64,000 nucleotides of DNA from Streptomyces albicerus (lineage in GTDB: Bacteria > Actinomycetota > Actinomycetes > Streptomycetales > Streptomycetaceae), in contig NZ_VWMY01000023.1 of assembly GCF_008905045.1 (NCBI RefSeq), forward strand, positions 103,557 to 167,556, read 5' to 3'. Both the position numbers and the translations under genes were made by a program. Numbering within the stretch: position 1 is the stretch's first letter; each line of letters starts with the position of its first letter. Of the stretch, positions 50,829-59,428 are shown in pieces. The notes under the pieces are model-generated. The model saw only the letters and a list, made by a program, of their open reading frames with translations, did not search any database and was not told the DNA's origin.

Positions 50829-51340
50829 GGGGCTGGGGCTGGGGGCTGGGGGCTGGGGGCTGGGGGCTGGGGGCTGGGGACTGGGGGCTTCGATGGTGCC
50901 GGGGGGTGTACGGCGGCCGCCCGGAGGGGAGGCGATTGGAAGATTTGGGCCAGGCCGGCACAGGGCGGGGCAGGTCAGGCCAGGTCACCGGCACCGCAGA
51001 CTCTCCGAGGAGTCCCAAATCTTCCAATCGCCACCGTCCGGAGCGGTCGGCACCGCCCGGAAGGAGTCGCCACTGTCCGGAGGGGTCGCCACCCTCCGGA
51101 GGGGATTCCACCATTCCCCCCAGAACCGGGTCACCGGGTCACCGGGTCCGAGGGCTTCGGCCCCTGGAATTCGCCCAGGATCCAGGGGGTTCGATCGAGA
51201 TCCGGGCGGGGCCCAGGCGCTTCGATCGATACGCAGGACAGGGTCCAGGGGCTTCGATTGTGACCCGGGATCGGGCTGTGGCGGCTTCGACCGTGTCCCG
51301 AGATGGGACTGTGGCGGCTTTGTTCCCGACCGGGTTCGCC
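50829..51340. repeat. Repeat-rich 630-bp spacer upstream of metB
   Basis: Four repeat types are packed here. First, about eight 7-bp GGGGGCT units (50829-50889). Second, a perfect 19-bp inverted repeat, GGCGATTGGAAGATTTGGG (50931-50949) with its complement at 51013-51031. Third, four tandem 19-20-bp units starting CGCCAC and ending GGAGGGGT (51028-51105). Fourth, five degenerate copies of a roughly 33-bp unit keyed on TTCGATCG (51190, 51221, 51253, 51286, 51319). No convincing gene is present between 50741 and 51371. Confidence 0.8.
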
Positions 51341-51371
51341 AATTGTCGGACCCGTCTGGTTCGCTTGAGGT

Positions 51372-52490
51372 ATGGAAATTCTCTGGGTTCTGATGGCGCT
51401 GCTCATGATCGGGTTCGCCCTCGGGCCGATCCTGAGGCGCAGGCGTGTCGGCATCCAGCAGGTCGCCCCGGGCGACCCGGACGCCGCCGACCCGGCGAAC
51501 TACGGCTTCCTGCGCCAGGAGGAGCTGGACATCCGCATGCCCGGCCCCGACCCGGACCTGCTGGAGGTCCTGGACCTGGTGCAGAGCAGCCAGGACTACC
51601 GGGCGGCGTCGCAGCTCCTCGCCGGCACCGAGATAGAGGGCGAGCGGCGCTGGCAGCGCGTGCAGGCCTTCGCGGGCGCCGCGTCGCTGGAGCTGCAGCA
51701 GCGCCCGGGCGGGGTGAGCGACAGCCCCGGCGGGCAGTGGCTGCGGGTGTGGCGGGCCGAGAAGCCCAAGGACGCGGGCGGCGCCGCCGTGCACGCGGAG
51801 TTCCTGGTGCAGCAGGCGTGGCGTACGTCGACGCCGGGGACGGACGAGTTCCGGATCATCATGGAAGAGGCGCGGGCCGCCTGCGGCGAGGCTGCTCTAC
51901 TCTCCCCCGGTGACCCGATCCCGTACATCATCGAACTCTCCGTGGCCCGCGGACTCGCCTACTCCCAGCCGGAGTTCGAGAAGCTCTGGCTGAAGATCCT
52001 GGACCGCGCGCCCGCGCACATGGGGGCACATCTGGCGGCGCTGCACTACTGGTGCGAGAAGTGGCACGGCTCGCGCGAGATGGCGTACGCCTTCGCGGAG
52101 GCGGCGGCGGCCCGGGCCCCCCAGGGTTCCCTCCTGGCCGCGATGCCCCTGTTCGCGGTCTTCGAGCACCTCCCCGAGGTGAACCTGGTCAGCGGCTTCT
52201 ACCAGAGCGAGGTCGTCACCAAGGCGGTCCACGGCGCCCTCTTCGCGGTCCACGCGGCCCGCCCCGACGACCCGATGCTCGCCCACGTCCGCCACCTGCT
52301 GGTCTTCTTCCTGGTCCGCGGCGAACGCTGGGCGGAGGCGATGAACCAGCTGGTCCACGTCGACGGCCACGTGGGCGCCCTGCCCTGGACCCTCACCGCC
52401 GACCCGGCCGCGGACTACGCGATATACCGAGCGCTGGCGGTGGCGGGCTACGAGGCGAACGGCGGAAACCCGGCGACACTGCCGCACTGA
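51372..52490 (+). CDS. Membrane-anchored helical protein of unknown function
   Basis: 372 residues. One N-terminal transmembrane helix (MEILWVLMALLMIGFALGPI) is followed by RRRR, so the large remainder is cytoplasmic. After a linker the chain is helical with TPR-like segments (RAASQLLAGTEIEGERRWQR, SVARGLAYSQPEFEKLWLKI, HLAALHYWCEKWHGSREMAY, LAHVRHLLVFFLVRGERWAE). I recognise this as a conserved hypothetical of streptomycetes without assigned function. It lies between metB (divergent) and msrA (same strand, 190 bp further). Confidence 0.75.
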   Translation: MEILWVLMALLMIGFALGPILRRRRVGIQQVAPGDPDAADPANYGFLRQEELDIRMPGPDPDLLEVLDLVQSSQDYRAASQLLAGTEIEGERRWQRVQAFAGAASLELQQRPGGVSDSPGGQWLRVWRAEKPKDAGGAAVHAEFLVQQAWRTSTPGTDEFRIIMEEARAACGEAALLSPGDPIPYIIELSVARGLAYSQPEFEKLWLKILDRAPAHMGAHLAALHYWCEKWHGSREMAYAFAEAAAARAPQGSLLAAMPLFAVFEHLPEVNLVSGFYQSEVVTKAVHGALFAVHAARPDDPMLAHVRHLLVFFLVRGERWAEAMNQLVHVDGHVGALPWTLTADPAADYAIYRALAVAGYEANGGNPATLPH

Positions 52491-52679
52491 GGGGACTTTT
52501 CCTGAAAGGCCGGGGGTCCGGCCCTGGAAGGCCTGAGCGGCACGGGTGGACCAGGGATTCGAAGGTCCGGAAGGCCGGAGGCCCGCAGCGGTACGGGTGG
52601 GCCACGGCTTCGGGAGTTCGGAATGCCGGAGGGGGTCCAAACGTTCTCGTCACTGGCCCCCCATCGCCGAGGAGACTGC

Positions 52680-53360
52680 ATGTTCCTGCACAGCCGTACG
52701 CCGAAGTTGCCCACCGCCGAGCAGGCCCTGCGCGGCCGCCCCGAGCCGACGTACTCGGTTCCCGAGCGGCACACCGTTCTCGGCAACCCGCTCCTCGGCC
52801 CCTACCCCGACGGCCTGGAGGTCGCCGATTTCGGCCTGGGCTGTTTCTGGGGCGCGGAGCGCAAGTTCTGGCAGCTCCCGGCCGGCATCTACACAACGCT
52901 GGTCGGCTACCAGGGCGGCTACACCGAGCACCCCAGGTACGAGGAGGTCTGCTCGGGCCTGACGGGCCACACCGAGGCGGTCCGCGTGGTCTACGACCCC
53001 GCCGTGATCTCGTACGAGCGCCTCCTGAAGCTCTTCTGGGAGTCCCACGACCCCACCCAGGGCTTCCGCCAGGGCAACGACGTGGGCACCCAGTACCGCT
53101 CGGCGGTCTACACCCACACCCCGGCCCAGGCAGCCACCGCCGAAGCCTCCCGCGCCTCCTACCAGAAGGTCCTCACGGGCTCGAACTACGGCACGATCAC
53201 CACGGAGATCCTCCCCGCGGAAGGCCGGACCTTCTATCCGGCGGAGGGCTGCCACCAGCAGTACCTGGACAAGAACCCGGCAGGGTACTGCGGGATCGGC
53301 GGGACGGGCGTCTCCTGCCCGATCGGTGTCGCCCCGGCGCCGGAGGCAACAGACAAGTAG
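52680..53360 (+). CDS. msrA: Peptide-methionine (S)-S-oxide reductase MsrA
   Basis: 226 residues from the ATG with GAGGAG upstream (MFLHSRTPKLPTAEQALRGR). The catalytic motif FGLGCFWGAERKFW carries the nucleophilic Cys. Typical regions TLVGYQGGYTEHPRYEEVC, GHTEAVRVVYDP and RQGNDVGTQYRSAVY follow. Recycling cysteines are in PAEGCHQQYL, AGYCGIGGTG and SCPIGV near the C-terminus. It reduces the S-epimer of methionine sulfoxide using thioredoxin. A diverged second copy of its last 17 codons is found 1.7 kb downstream at 55027-55077. Confidence 0.95.
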   Translation: MFLHSRTPKLPTAEQALRGRPEPTYSVPERHTVLGNPLLGPYPDGLEVADFGLGCFWGAERKFWQLPAGIYTTLVGYQGGYTEHPRYEEVCSGLTGHTEAVRVVYDPAVISYERLLKLFWESHDPTQGFRQGNDVGTQYRSAVYTHTPAQAATAEASRASYQKVLTGSNYGTITTEILPAEGRTFYPAEGCHQQYLDKNPAGYCGIGGTGVSCPIGVAPAPEATDK

Positions 53361-53507
53361 CCGGCGGCGCCCCGAGCTCGCTCTTCAAGAGGACGGTCGT
53401 AGCACCGGCAACTCACGCCGTGCTGCGGCTGACTCCCCCTCAAGCCCTCATCGAGGTCGTCGAAAATCGATGGCCGCCCATACCCGGCGGGCTACACGCT
53501 GTGCGCC

Positions 53508-53657
53508 ATGGAAGAACCGCAACGCAGAATCCGAGCGCTCCACACGCCGTCCACGATCACCGTCTACCAGGCATACTCCCCGGAGATCGGCCTGCCCGCC
53601 GTCCGAGAGGGCCGGTTCCCCACCGCGTGGAAGCGGGACCGGATGACGTGGGTCAAG
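53508..53657 (+). pseudogene. DUF4291 gene, N-terminal fragment
   Basis: The reading frame begins MEEPQRRIRALHTPSTITVY and continues FPTAWKRDRMTWVK, the conserved start of DUF4291 proteins. After this lysine the homology stops abruptly and the frame runs into unrelated sequence. The missing remainder resumes at 54522 with MTWIKPSFLWMMYRCGWG. The gene is therefore split by about 860 bp. Both junctions carry the related sequences TGACGTGGGTCAAG and TGACATGGATCAAG. Confidence 0.8.
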
Positions 53658-53730
53658 GCATGGGAACTTCGCAGCGTTCAGCGCATCGCGCGAGTCCCGA
53701 TCGAGTGGTCGTTGTCGGTGCGCGCAGGTG

Positions 53731-54354
53731 TCAGCCATCCAGGCCCTGGTCCGGCGCTGCGACGTCAGACGTGTTCTGGTCATGAGCGACGTGGAACCGC
53801 AGATGTGTGACGTGCGGCGAGGCGAGAATCCTGGTCCGTTCCAGCTCGATGCGTTCCGTTCCCAGATGCTCGAACAGCCGGCGTCCGTCGCCCATGAGCA
53901 CCGGTGCGATCTGGAGGTTGATCTCATCGAGGAGTCCCGCGCTGAGCGCCTGTTGAGCGATGTCCGCCCCCATCAGCAGGACGTCCTTCCCGTCCGCCAC
54001 TGCTTTCGCTTGCTGCAGCGCCTCTTTCACGCCGCCGGTGACGAAGGTGAAGGTCCCGCTCTTCATGACGCGCCGGTTTCGAGTGTTGTGCGTGAGCACG
54101 AAGCACGGCACTGGGTAGGGCGTGTCCTGCCAGACGTCGACGCCTACGTCGAATGTTCTTCTGCCCAGCACGACGGCACCTGTCGAGGCCGTGACCTCCT
54201 GTGCCACCGTGGCGTCCACATCGCTGGTCGGTGTGTTCAGAATCCATTCATGCAGGCGCAGCCCACCCCGGCCCATGGGGTGTTCGACGCTGATGTCCGG
54301 GCCGGCCATGAAGCCGTCGAGCGACATGGTGACGTTCAAAACCACCTTGCTCAT
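53731..54354 (-). CDS. Dihydrofolate reductase-family (RibD C-terminal-like) protein
   Basis: 207 residues. It opens KVVLNVTMSLDGFMAGPDIS, a strong match to the DHFR/RibD_C family of small NADPH-dependent reductases. VVLGRRTFDVGVDVWQ and TFVTGGVKEALQQAKAVADG, ADIAQQALSAGLLDEINLQI and LFEHLGTERIELE follow in order. Such stand-alone proteins are common in actinobacteria and rarely characterised. It lies on the opposite strand between the two halves of the DUF4291 gene, so it arrived by insertion or rearrangement. Codon use is less GC-extreme than in neighbours, in line with transfer. Confidence 0.87.
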   Translation of the reverse strand: MSKVVLNVTMSLDGFMAGPDISVEHPMGRGGLRLHEWILNTPTSDVDATVAQEVTASTGAVVLGRRTFDVGVDVWQDTPYPVPCFVLTHNTRNRRVMKSGTFTFVTGGVKEALQQAKAVADGKDVLLMGADIAQQALSAGLLDEINLQIAPVLMGDGRRLFEHLGTERIELERTRILASPHVTHLRFHVAHDQNTSDVAAPDQGLDG

Positions 54355-54521
54355 GGGACGTACCTTTCCGCGCGCTTGTGTCGGGCATGCAGGGAGGTAG
54401 ACCGTGGGGCGAGACCAAACTCATCGGTCACCCGGACACAGCGGTGAGCGGGGTCATCAGCTGACTCCTGCTTCGAACGGCCTCGCGGACACGACTGCGC
54501 GGAAAGGTCTGTGAACGAGGC

Positions 54522-54979
54522 TTGACATGGATCAAGCCGTCGTTCCTGTGGATGATGTACCGCTGCGGTTGGGGCGCGAAAGCAGGACAGGAGACCGTTC
54601 TGGCTGTCGAGGTCACGCGCGACGGCTTCGAGTGGGCACTGCGTAACGCGTGCCTGTCCAGCTACGTGCGTGGGGTTCACCCCGACCGCGCCACCTGGCA
54701 GCGTCAGCTGAAGCACGCACCCACTCGCATTCAGTGGGACCCCGAGCGCGACCTGCACCTTCAAGCCCTGCCGTACCGCTCCCTGCAACTCGGCCTCTCC
54801 GGTGAGGCCGTACGGCGCTACGCGGACGAGTGGACGGTCGCCATCAGCGATGTGCCCCCCTCGCACGTGAGATCCACACTTTCGTGAGCAGCGGCGACCT
54901 CGACTCCGCGGCCCGGCTACTGCCACAGGAGCGTCCCTACCCTGCCGCAGACGAACTGCTGGGCCACCTACGTCCGTGA
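54522..54979 (+). pseudogene. DUF4291 gene, C-terminal fragment with a frameshift
   Basis: From MTWIKPSFLWMMYRCGWG through VRGVHPDRATWQRQLKH and LPYRSLQLGLSGEAVRRYAD the sequence matches the rest of DUF4291. In the six-C run at 54855-54860 the frame shifts: the annotated frame ends in SHVRSTLS. The shifted frame continues LAREIHTFVSSGDLDSAARL and ERPYPAADELLGHLRP to a stop at 54979. One base missing in the C run explains it. Together with the insertion the gene is broken twice. Confidence 0.82.
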
Positions 54980-55020
54980 CCACAACCAACAACGGTCACC
55001 CGAGGGTCACATGACAGCAC

Positions 55021-55077
55021 AGGCTCGCCGGGACGGGTGTCTCCTGCCCTGTCGGCGTCGCCAAGGCCGATGGCTGA
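55021..55077 (+). pseudogene. Remnant of an msrA 3' end
   Basis: The frame reads LAGTGVSCPVGVAKADG and then a stop, matching the intact MsrA end GTGVSCPIGVAPA. At DNA level 29 of 33 bases agree between 55030-55062 and 53301-53333. No further msrA homology lies upstream, so only the tail is present. Confidence 0.75.
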
Positions 55078-55335
55078 GGCGCTTGGCTCTGGTGCGTCGC
55101 CGACATGGCCATCGAGGGCGATGAGGACGCGTCACAGGGCGCAGTGCCTTCTGCGCGGGACGCAGGGCGCGGGGCCTCGCTCGTACGTGCGTACGCGAGT
55201 GCAGTATGGGTACCAACATGTGCATACGGGGATCCATTGATGCGCACCCGCAGGACGCCCACATCGTGTCCAGGGCAAGTGACGCCCGCTTACCCGAGTG
55301 CGCGGACTTCCCGCAGACGGGGGACGGGGGACGCC

Positions 55336-57648
55336 GTGCGGGGACGGCTGATGAGTGGGCGGTACCGGCTTTTGGCGCGGCTGGGAGCCGGTGGCATGGG
55401 GGAGGTCTGGCGGGCTCGCGACGAGAGCCTGGGCCGGGAGGTCGCCCTCAAGATCTTCTCTCCGCCGGAGGGGATCGGGGCCGAGGAACGCGCGGAACTG
55501 CTGGGTCGTTTCCGGCGCGAGGCGCGCGCCGCGGCGGGGTTGGACAGCCCGCACATCGTCACCGTCCACGACCACGGTACGGACGGGGACACCCCGTACC
55601 TCCTCATGGAACTGGTCACTGGCCGTTCCCTGGAGCAGGTGCTGCGTACGGAGGGTCGGGCTCCGGTGCGGCAGGCCCTGGACTGGGCCGGGCAGATCTG
55701 CCGTGCTCTGGCCATCGCCCACGCAGCGGGGATCGTCCACCGCGACATCAAGCCTGCCAACGTCATGGTCCGCCCTGACGGCACGGTCGTCGTCCTCGAC
55801 TTCGGCATAGCGGGATTGATGGAGGCCGCGGAAGCGGAGTCGGGTGCGGTCCGGCTGACCCTGCCAGGGCAGTTGCCCGTGGGCAGCGTGCTGTACATGG
55901 CCCCGGAACAGTTCCGGCAGGAGCCCAGCGACGGGCGCACCGACCTGTACGGCTTGGGCTGCGTGCTGTACGAACTCCTGATCGGCCGGCCTCCTTTCAC
56001 CGGCCCCGCCGCGGGGGTGATGTACAACCACCTGCACGACGAGCCGTTGCGCCCAAGCCGGGCCCGCGCCGAACTGTCCACCGCAGTCGACCGGCTGATC
56101 CTGGACCTGATGGCCAAGGACCCGGACCTGCGCCCCGCCGACGCGCACCAGGCGCGGGCACGCGTCGAGGCAGCGGGCGCCATACAGGGCGGGCACGAGG
56201 AGTCCGTGCCGGAGCCGGAGTCTCCACCCGCGTCGGAGCCGAAGTCTCCGCCCGCGTCCGCTCCAGGGCCCAAGTCCTCCAGCCCGCAGCCACTTCCGGA
56301 GCGAAAGCCGGAGACAGAGTCCCCCCGGAACACAACAACCCCACCATCCCGAAAGCTCGTGGTGGGTCTGGGGTTGGCGGGTCTGGGATTGGCCCTGGCG
56401 ATTCCCCTGGGCGTAGTGGCAGCGCGCACCGACTACTTCAGCTCGGGATCCCGGGACGTGAGCCAAGGGCCGAACCGAGAAGTGCGGGAGCCGACGGAGG
56501 ATGAAATTCCCGAGCCGACGGAGGAGGTGAGCCGACCGCCGGTGGAAGCGGGCGGAGGCCGTCCAGACCGGTACCTCGTCGCGCTTGTCGGCGACTCCAA
56601 GGCGATGGAGCCCATGGTCGAGGTCGTCGAGAATGTACTCGCTGCACGGAAGGAATCCTTCCGGCTCGAAAAACCGGTCAAGGTGGTGGCCATCGAGCCC
56701 GGGTCCGGGAATTGGGACGAAGTGGAGGAGGATCCCGGCCTGCTCGCGGTGATCGGTGACACGTATGCCGAGGACACCCTAGGGGTACGAAGGCTGTTCC
56801 CCGACTCGGGCAGGAACCTCATCGCGCTCGACACCTGCGGCTACCGCTCGCACGCCACCGACTACGCAGCCGAGCGCGGGTCCTCGCTGTCCTGGCCCGG
56901 CACCTCCCCTTTCCCGCTCCACGCATCGGAATCGGTACTCGCCACGGCCCTCGCGACCTACCTCGGGGAAGTCCGTGGTATTCGGGCCGTGGCGCTCATG
57001 ACCATGAATTCGTCAAGCACGTTCGGGCCAGAACTCCACTCCGCCCTCCGAGCGGAGGGCATGCGGGTCTCTGTTACTCCCATGACGGAGTTCCACAAGG
57101 ACGCCGACGCTCATATCGACCGCATCAAGAACTCCGGTGCGGAAGCCGTGCTGTTCGAGACCTTCGACTACAAGAAGGTCAAATTCGGTATGCCCTCCTC
57201 GACTTGGCGGCTCGCTGCGGAGTTCGACGGGCCAGTTCTCGTGCCCGATCTTCCGGAGACATCCTGCGGAAAACCTGACAGAAAGCGGGCGCCCGGTCCG
57301 ACGGGGCTGCTGCGTTACCGCACCGTCTCGGACGACGGTTCGACATACGCGGCGTCACTCCCCGCGCAGCGGGGGGCGGCGGAGATCCACGACGCGGCAC
57401 TCCTCCTCGCCGAGGCATTGACCGCCCCGGCCCTCGAGCCCCGCGCCGACAGTGGCATCGGAAGCATCCGCGAACGTCTCGGAGAGGTCATACGGAACAA
57501 CGACGACACGAGGGGCCTCCTCGGCCGCTACACCTTCGAGGGCGACCCCTTTACCAAATCCACCCGCACCAACGCTCCCGCCTGGATCGACCGCTACAAC
57601 GGCAAGCGGTGGGAGGAAACAGACATGATCAAGGCCACAAGCGAGTGA
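55336..57648 (+). CDS. Receptor-like Ser/Thr protein kinase with extracellular ligand-binding-like domain
   Basis: 770 residues from a GTG with GGGGG upstream; ATG at 55351 is an alternative. Kinase domain: glycine loop LGAGGMGEVWRA, VALKIF lysine, catalytic HRDIKPANVMV, LDFGIAG, and APEQFRQEPSDGRTDLYGLG. It is followed by a Pro/Ser/Glu-rich linker, one transmembrane helix (LVVGLGLAGLGLALAIPLGV) and an external half of about 400 residues. This reads as a type-1 periplasmic-binding-like fold (RYLVALVGDSKAMEPMVEVV, VALMTMNSSSTFGPELHSAL, AHIDRIKNSGAEAVLFETFD). It is a Hanks-type kinase whose sensor is not PASTA but a probable small-ligand receptor. It sits alone at the edge of the accessory zone. 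Confidence 0.88.
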   Translation: MRGRLMSGRYRLLARLGAGGMGEVWRARDESLGREVALKIFSPPEGIGAEERAELLGRFRREARAAAGLDSPHIVTVHDHGTDGDTPYLLMELVTGRSLEQVLRTEGRAPVRQALDWAGQICRALAIAHAAGIVHRDIKPANVMVRPDGTVVVLDFGIAGLMEAAEAESGAVRLTLPGQLPVGSVLYMAPEQFRQEPSDGRTDLYGLGCVLYELLIGRPPFTGPAAGVMYNHLHDEPLRPSRARAELSTAVDRLILDLMAKDPDLRPADAHQARARVEAAGAIQGGHEESVPEPESPPASEPKSPPASAPGPKSSSPQPLPERKPETESPRNTTTPPSRKLVVGLGLAGLGLALAIPLGVVAARTDYFSSGSRDVSQGPNREVREPTEDEIPEPTEEVSRPPVEAGGGRPDRYLVALVGDSKAMEPMVEVVENVLAARKESFRLEKPVKVVAIEPGSGNWDEVEEDPGLLAVIGDTYAEDTLGVRRLFPDSGRNLIALDTCGYRSHATDYAAERGSSLSWPGTSPFPLHASESVLATALATYLGEVRGIRAVALMTMNSSSTFGPELHSALRAEGMRVSVTPMTEFHKDADAHIDRIKNSGAEAVLFETFDYKKVKFGMPSSTWRLAAEFDGPVLVPDLPETSCGKPDRKRAPGPTGLLRYRTVSDDGSTYAASLPAQRGAAEIHDAALLLAEALTAPALEPRADSGIGSIRERLGEVIRNNDDTRGLLGRYTFEGDPFTKSTRTNAPAWIDRYNGKRWEETDMIKATSE

Positions 57649-57777
57649 ACTGCAGGCTGCCGAGCCGCAAGCTTCGACCGTGACGGTACGTGGGCCGGCG
57701 CCCTCGACCGGGCATGGAAGGCAACACCGCCGAAGGAACGACGCTGACACTGTCCATCGAGTTGCCCAGCGGGGCAC

Positions 57778-58956
57778 TCACGATGGCGTCTGTTCGTCGA
57801 GGACGTCGGCCCTCCACGCGGTCGCCTGGGGCAGGAAGCCGTTCGCGGTCGCGTAGCCCGCCATGCGGGCGTTGCGTGCCTGGGCCTCGGGGCCGTCCGG
57901 CAGGTGGAACTCGTCGCCCGCCCGAGCGGCACGGGCCTGCATGCTCGTGGCGGCCGAGAGCCGTCGGCGTACGTACCGGTCGAGCGCGTCGGGTACCTCC
58001 GCCGGCGTCGCACCCGTGAGGGCGTCGCCGAGCACGGCCGCGTCCAGAATCGCCTGCGCCGCGCCCTGGGCCTGAAACGGCACCATCGCGTGGGCGCTGT
58101 CGCCCAGCAGGGTCACCCTTCCGACGTTCCACCGCGCGAGCGGGGCACGTGTGTAGATGCCGTAGCGGAACACCTGCCCCGCGCGTTCGAGGACTCTGAG
58201 CACCCGGGAGTCCCACCCGTCGAACTCGCGCAGCTGCTCTCCCGGTTCCGCCCGAGCGGTCCACGACTCCTGCGCCGCCTCCGCCGTGAACACGGCCACG
58301 ACGTTGAGCAGTTCCCCACGACGGACCCAGTAGTGGACGAAGTGCCGGCCCGGACCGAGCCAGACGCCGAGTTCCGGCAGGCCCAGATCGGCCACCTCGC
58401 CGGCCGGGAGCAGCGCCCGGTAGGCGGCGGTTTTCGAGAAGACCGCCTCGTCCGCGCCGAAGAGCCACTGGCGTGCCGCGGACCGGATCCCGTCGGCGGC
58501 CACGACCAGGTCCGCACGCAAGCGCTCGCCGCTCGCCGTGGTCACGCAGGCGGACTCGTCGTCCTGGTCGATTCCCACGACGGCCGTGTTCAGACGCACC
58601 GACCGGGGTGGCACCGCCGCGGCCAGGGCCTGGTGCAGATCGGCCCGGTGGAGTAGCAGATAGGGCGCCCCGAACTCCTCCTCGGCCTCGCGTCCCAGCA
58701 GGTATCGGCAGATCTCGGCCCCGTCGGACCAGGTGCGGAAGGTCAGGTGGGAGGGGTGGACGGCCTGTGCGGCGACCGTGTCGAGCAGGTCCAGTCGGCG
58801 CAGTACACGCGTGGCGTTGGGCGCGAGCTGGATTCCGGCACCGATCTCGGTGAACTGCGACGTCTGCTCGGCCAGCGTGACCTCATGGCCGGCGCGGCGC
58901 AGACTGAGCGTCGCCGCCAGTCCCCCGATACCCGCCCCCACGACGATCGCTCTCAT
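57778..58956 (-). CDS. FAD-dependent monooxygenase (salicylate hydroxylase-like)
   Basis: 392 residues. An N-terminal Rossmann motif VVGAGIGGLAATLSLRRAGH binds FAD. The group A flavoprotein hydroxylase motif DLVVAADGIRSAARQW is intact, and VTLLGDSAHAMVPFQAQGAA supplies the GD motif near the ribityl chain. EIGAGIQLAPNATRVLRRL is typical of salicylate and hydroxybenzoate hydroxylases, which add oxygen to an aromatic ring using NAD(P)H. The natural substrate is not evident and no ring-cleavage genes are near. The gene ends 129 bp from the kinase gene, convergent with it. Confidence 0.9.
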   Translation of the reverse strand: MRAIVVGAGIGGLAATLSLRRAGHEVTLAEQTSQFTEIGAGIQLAPNATRVLRRLDLLDTVAAQAVHPSHLTFRTWSDGAEICRYLLGREAEEEFGAPYLLLHRADLHQALAAAVPPRSVRLNTAVVGIDQDDESACVTTASGERLRADLVVAADGIRSAARQWLFGADEAVFSKTAAYRALLPAGEVADLGLPELGVWLGPGRHFVHYWVRRGELLNVVAVFTAEAAQESWTARAEPGEQLREFDGWDSRVLRVLERAGQVFRYGIYTRAPLARWNVGRVTLLGDSAHAMVPFQAQGAAQAILDAAVLGDALTGATPAEVPDALDRYVRRRLSAATSMQARAARAGDEFHLPDGPEAQARNARMAGYATANGFLPQATAWRADVLDEQTPS

Positions 58957-59100
58957 GCCACGACCTCACTTCGCCACACTCGCGACTTCGCCACACTCGC
59001 GCGCCCACCTCTGACCGGCGACCTGGCGAACACGGGGGCATCGGGCATCGGTGTACGCCTCCGGCGCGGACCGGTCGGTGCGCGGACGAAGAACAGCGCG

Positions 59101-59321
59101 CAAGTACCCGACCGGGCAAGCACTCGACCGGGCAAGTACTCGGCCAGGCAAGTACTCGGCCGTCAGCTCGGGCAGGGTATCGGACAGAACTCCACGGCTG
59201 TACGAGGCATTTCAGCCCACTTCGGGCGCGGTCCGGCCACCGCAGCGGCCGGGCAGCCACGCCCCGCTGGGCGACTCCAGACCGAACTCCAGGCAGAACT
59301 CCAGACGAAACTCCAGGCGGA
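59101..59321. repeat. Two short tandem repeat arrays upstream of a decayed gene
   Basis: Four 16-bp units starting CAAGTACCCGACCGGG run from 59101 to 59164. Four 12-bp units (ACTCCAGACCGA, ACTCCAGGCAGA and variants) run from 59274 to 59321. Near the monooxygenase start, CTTCGCCACACTCGCG also occurs twice (58969-59002). The 470-bp stretch 58957-59428 holds no gene. Confidence 0.75.
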
Positions 59322-59428
59322 AGCAGACCAGCGATGTCCATGCCGACGGTGCTCACGACCGGCGCGGGCAGCGGCAATTCCCTGCGAGAAATGGCTCGTA
59401 GCCCTCCGCCCCGGTTACAACAGGCACC

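Noticed and set aside
50929..51033. 19-bp inverted repeat considered as insertion-sequence ends
   Set aside because: Only 63 bp lie between the arms, with no transposase, and no target duplication is visible outside them. A MITE remains possible but unsupported.
50755..51393. Plus-strand frame of 212 residues in the metB spacer
   Set aside because: It is made entirely of tandem repeats (GWGLGAGG, GFDRDPG), lacks a ribosome site and shows no third-position GC bias expected of a gene.
53731..54447. Plus-strand 239-residue frame over the DHFR-like gene
   Set aside because: It overlaps the clearly recognisable minus-strand DHFR-like protein and has no family features.
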